Below are positions 61,726 through 64,000 of a DNA stretch of 64,000 nucleotides, piece by piece. The DNA comes from an uncultured Pirellula sp. (GTDB taxonomy: Bacteria; Planctomycetota; Planctomycetia; Pirellulales; Pirellulaceae). The stretch lies in the NCBI GenBank assembly GCA_903858115.1, contig CAIOHR010000433.1:62001-126000 (forward strand), given 5' to 3'. The notes beneath the pieces were generated by a model that ran no database searches, was not told the origin of the DNA, and saw only the letters and a program-made list of their open reading frames with translations. Numbering within the stretch: position 1 is the first letter of the stretch; each line of letters opens with the position of its first letter. The translations under genes and the position numbers were made by a program.

Positions 61726-63222
61726 TCAATTGCTGAGTCCAGCAGCTTCGGTGATCCTGTCAAATGCGGCTCGAAACGTCGTGTAGTTGATCACCTGCGT
61801 CACGGCTCGAGGACCTGCAACACGAATCGCGTCGTCAACTTGTGCATCCGTCAAAACGATGGGTGAAGCAGCTAAGTTTTTCGCAACGATCAAGAGCAGG
61901 CGATCTCGCTCTGCAAGATGTGCCGACGATTGGCTTAGGTCGCCGTCTAAAGCTTGAACTGTACTTTTAGAGACTTTTGCTTTCTCAATATCCTCATCGG
62001 CGAGTCGTATTGCGTACCATGCTCGATCTTGCCTTGCGACCACCCAATCCAACATCGCTTGCAGTGGAATGGATAGTTCATCATGCGAACGCGTAAATTC
62101 GATCCCATCGACAAACCGTTTACCAGCCACAGGAAAGTTTGCCAACAAACGATGCCATTGCATGGGCCGGCTACCCTTCAACGATGTTCCCAATACATCG
62201 CGAGTGACGGCATCGCTTGCGAGTGGCAATCTCGGTTTGCGTGCATCAACTTGGGCCAGTCTTTTGGCTAGTTCCTCTCCCATTTCCAGGGGAGGTCGAT
62301 TGCATGCAGTCGGAGAATTGGTTCGAAGCGAAAGGTTCTCTGTATCGAGCACCGCGACGGTCGATACTCTTTCTACAAACTTCATGGAGGTCGGAGTCAG
62401 ATAGGAGTGTTCTTCGCTGCTAGTCGAATCGGCAGGCTTTGATCGGCCAAAGTTTCCTCCGTTCGTCGATTGCGGAACACCTGTTCCTTCCTTCCATCGA
62501 TTGATCGCATTGTTGCCGGCAATAGAACCTATCATCTCTAGGATTTGTAAATCTGAGAAATGCTCCTTGCATGCATCAATGTCAGCACTCGTTAACAAGT
62601 GAGGCTCATTTGTCAACCTTTTGGCTAACGCAAAGGCTACTTGTTCTTTCACGTCGAAGGCTCCCCAATCGCTATCGAGGGCTGCAATCGCGTCTTCGGA
62701 CATGCCGGCTGCGAGGAGTTTCGACTCTTGGTGCCCAAGGCAGTATTGGCAGTTGTTCGCGCGGGCTGCGATCCAAAACAAACGAACCTTGAACGCATAA
62801 TCGAGCGTTAGCGCCGGGTCTGGTGGCAAGCTCGTTGCCGAACTGCGAGCGCCACTACTACCGCTGAAGCCGCTGTAGCTTCCGGTCGTTGTATCCATCA
62901 AGTAGATGCGCCGAAGTCGGCCTTCGTAGCCGTAAGTCCGAGGATCTTCGAGCTCCAGCTTCTTCTCGTCTTCCGATTGCTGCGGAAGCGGAATTCTTGG
63001 CGTACGTTGCTTCAAGTCTTCGAGGTACTGCTTCATCGCATCTCGAGTCGCGGGAGTATATCGAGGCTGGTTCGGTAGATTTTTCATCACCAAAGAAGCG
63101 TTGTTGGTTGGAGTCGTGTTGTCTTGAGAAAACGCTAAGTCTGAAGCTAGTTCACCCAAAATCATCGTGAAAGAAACGGTGATAGCGACTCGCAGTCGAT
63201 TGCGATTTTGTGTTGTCTTCAT
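61726..63222 (-). CDS. Exported AhpD-like (carboxymuconolactone decarboxylase family) protein
   Basis: The 498-residue protein begins with a signal peptide (AITVSFTMILGELASDLAFS). An AhpD-like core covers about residues 140-240 with the redox pair Cys158-x-x-Cys161 and His164 (ANNCQYCLGHQES) and IAGNNAINRW. A second, related helical region lies near the C-terminus (LLLIVAKNLAASPIVLTDAQ, NYTTFRAAFDRI) without cysteines, so the protein may be a degenerate two-domain repeat. Peroxidase or disulfide chemistry outside the cytoplasm is plausible but inferred. Its stop lies 4 bp from that of the convergent DUF1559 gene. Confidence 0.82.
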   Translation of the reverse strand: MKTTQNRNRLRVAITVSFTMILGELASDLAFSQDNTTPTNNASLVMKNLPNQPRYTPATRDAMKQYLEDLKQRTPRIPLPQQSEDEKKLELEDPRTYGYEGRLRRIYLMDTTTGSYSGFSGSSGARSSATSLPPDPALTLDYAFKVRLFWIAARANNCQYCLGHQESKLLAAGMSEDAIAALDSDWGAFDVKEQVAFALAKRLTNEPHLLTSADIDACKEHFSDLQILEMIGSIAGNNAINRWKEGTGVPQSTNGGNFGRSKPADSTSSEEHSYLTPTSMKFVERVSTVAVLDTENLSLRTNSPTACNRPPLEMGEELAKRLAQVDARKPRLPLASDAVTRDVLGTSLKGSRPMQWHRLLANFPVAGKRFVDGIEFTRSHDELSIPLQAMLDWVVARQDRAWYAIRLADEDIEKAKVSKSTVQALDGDLSQSSAHLAERDRLLLIVAKNLAASPIVLTDAQVDDAIRVAGPRAVTQVINYTTFRAAFDRITEAAGLSN

Positions 63223-63281
63223 GATTGGTTCCGAATGAATGGTAGGATTGTCGCGAACTGCAATTGTGCAGTTTGGCTTGT

Positions 63282-63698
63282 TCAGCCGTCTTCGCGTGAG
63301 ATTGTTAGGGCAGGTACCGTTGTTACGAGATACCAGATTTTTCGTTGCCCCTCTTTTCCTTGCGAGCTCTTGTATTTCAGGTCCACTTGCAAACGTATGT
63401 TCGTGCCGCTTTTCTCGGGGCCAGCTACGATTCGGAAATCGCTTAAGACGCTACCTTTTCGCCAAAGATCTTCGGTCACAAAGATGGGCTTCGAACGCTT
63501 TCGCATGTCTTCAAGACTCGCTCCGCTCTTCCACTGATCAAAGGTCTCTCGTAGCAATCGTTCGGCCTCTTTTTCATCGGAAACAGGGACCGCTGCAGGG
63601 CCGCATCCAGTTGATAACACGACGAGCGAAACGAGAAATGCGAATATGCTTAGCCAAGATCGATGTGAGTGGCTTTGAACTGCAATGATTCGATTCAT
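63282..63698 (-). CDS. Small lipoprotein of the DUF1559 neighbourhood
   Basis: The 138-residue protein has a lipoprotein signal peptide ending in LVVLSTGCGPAAVP, so Cys32 or thereabouts is the lipid anchor. The mature part (AERLLRETFDQWKSGASLED, VDLKYKSSQGKEGQRKIWYL) matches the small lipoproteins that commonly follow DUF1559 genes in Planctomycetes. It lies 2 bp downstream of the partial DUF1559 gene and is surely in its operon. No function is known. Confidence 0.85.
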   Translation of the reverse strand: MNRIIAVQSHSHRSWLSIFAFLVSLVVLSTGCGPAAVPVSDEKEAERLLRETFDQWKSGASLEDMRKRSKPIFVTEDLWRKGSVLSDFRIVAGPEKSGTNIRLQVDLKYKSSQGKEGQRKIWYLVTTVPALTISREDG

Positions 63699-63700
63699 AG

Positions 63701-64000
63701 CTAATCCCCAAGACTATTGATGACTTCCGATCCATTGCGAGAGCCGAATGCTCTCCATGTCGGAAGATCGATATTCTGTGCAATGAATGACACGGAGCCA
63801 TCGCATCGTGCAACTTGAACACCACCTGTGTGATAACTTTTTGCGGTGGTTGAAATTCGACCTGGGGGAAACATGCACGATCGCGATTGCGGAGGAGCTA
63901 CGTGAAAGTAGATCGAAGTGGAATGGTAAGGCTGCAACCAAGGTGCTCCCACATTACTGACTCTTTGGAACTGCAAATCGTTGGGATTGATTGCATTGCA
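63701..64000 (-). CDS. DUF1559 protein (5' partial, cut by right edge)
   Basis: Only the C-terminal 99 codons are in the window. The frame is open through base 64000 (C-N-A-I-N-P-N-D-L-Q). TAKSYHTGGVQVARCDGSVS and DLPTWRAFGSRNGSEVI are the DUF1559 C-terminal signature, closely similar in pattern to the end of the gene at 60738. The TTG at 63976 is not a real start. The lipoprotein gene follows directly. Confidence 0.88.
   Translation of the reverse strand, partial: CNAINPNDLQFQRVSNVGAPWLQPYHSTSIYFHVAPPQSRSCMFPPGRISTTAKSYHTGGVQVARCDGSVSFIAQNIDLPTWRAFGSRNGSEVINSLGD

Overview
The window reads as about 50% GC chromosomal DNA of a planctomycete, most probably a member of the Pirellulaceae. The evidence is the family content: two DUF1559 proteins with pilin-like N-termini, an N-terminal CEQLERRELLA tag on a secreted subtilase, an exosortase with PEP-CTERM substrates, a HNE_0200-type cytochrome/propeller protein, an AhpD-like secreted protein and many short dispersed palindromic repeats. 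No tRNA, rRNA or CRISPR array was seen.

Region 1 (1-24156) is an exopolysaccharide / surface-glycan cluster read almost entirely rightwards. It holds a Gfo/Idh/MocA-epimerase fusion (cut by the left edge), three GT2-type and four GT4-type glycosyltransferases, an HTKG-motif protein that may be a further transferase, two SAM methyltransferases, two O-antigen-ligase/polymerase-like membrane proteins, a Wzx-like flippase, an acyltransferase 3, VanZ-like proteins (one truncated, one with three modules) and a membrane-anchored glycan-lyase-like protein. A complete ISKra4-family element (3160-4854, 14-bp terminal repeats, 9-bp target duplication) has split the 5' end of one methyltransferase gene. 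Short tandem repeats (8-bp and 7-bp units) lie in front of two cluster genes.

Region 2 (24157-42268) is an exosortase locus: a FemAB-like protein, a repeat-rich 0.8-kb gap, the exosortase, a Wzz/tyrosine-autokinase, a 1522-residue TPR protein, EpsI, two overlapping PEP-CTERM genes, a CPBP/CAAX-type membrane protease on the other strand, and a subtilase with a P-domain. These genes plausibly make, regulate and anchor the matrix to which the region 1 glycan belongs. A palindromic MITE-like repeat occurs three times around the PEP-CTERM and CPBP genes, and a half copy supplies the stop codon of xerC 15 kb away.

Region 3 (42298-47223) is a minimal chemosensory unit: cheW and a CheA with a C-terminal receiver on the minus strand, and a divergent soluble receptor with an unusual domain order. 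Region 4 (47240-56189, minus strand) carries the MoxR/DUF58/BatA-like operon, an FmdB zinc ribbon, hisB, gyrB and a Xer recombinase. Region 5 (56448-64000) holds a secreted toroid-like protein, a probable frameshifted small lipoprotein, an HtrA protease, two DUF1559 genes (the second cut by the right edge), an AhpD-like exported protein and a small lipoprotein.
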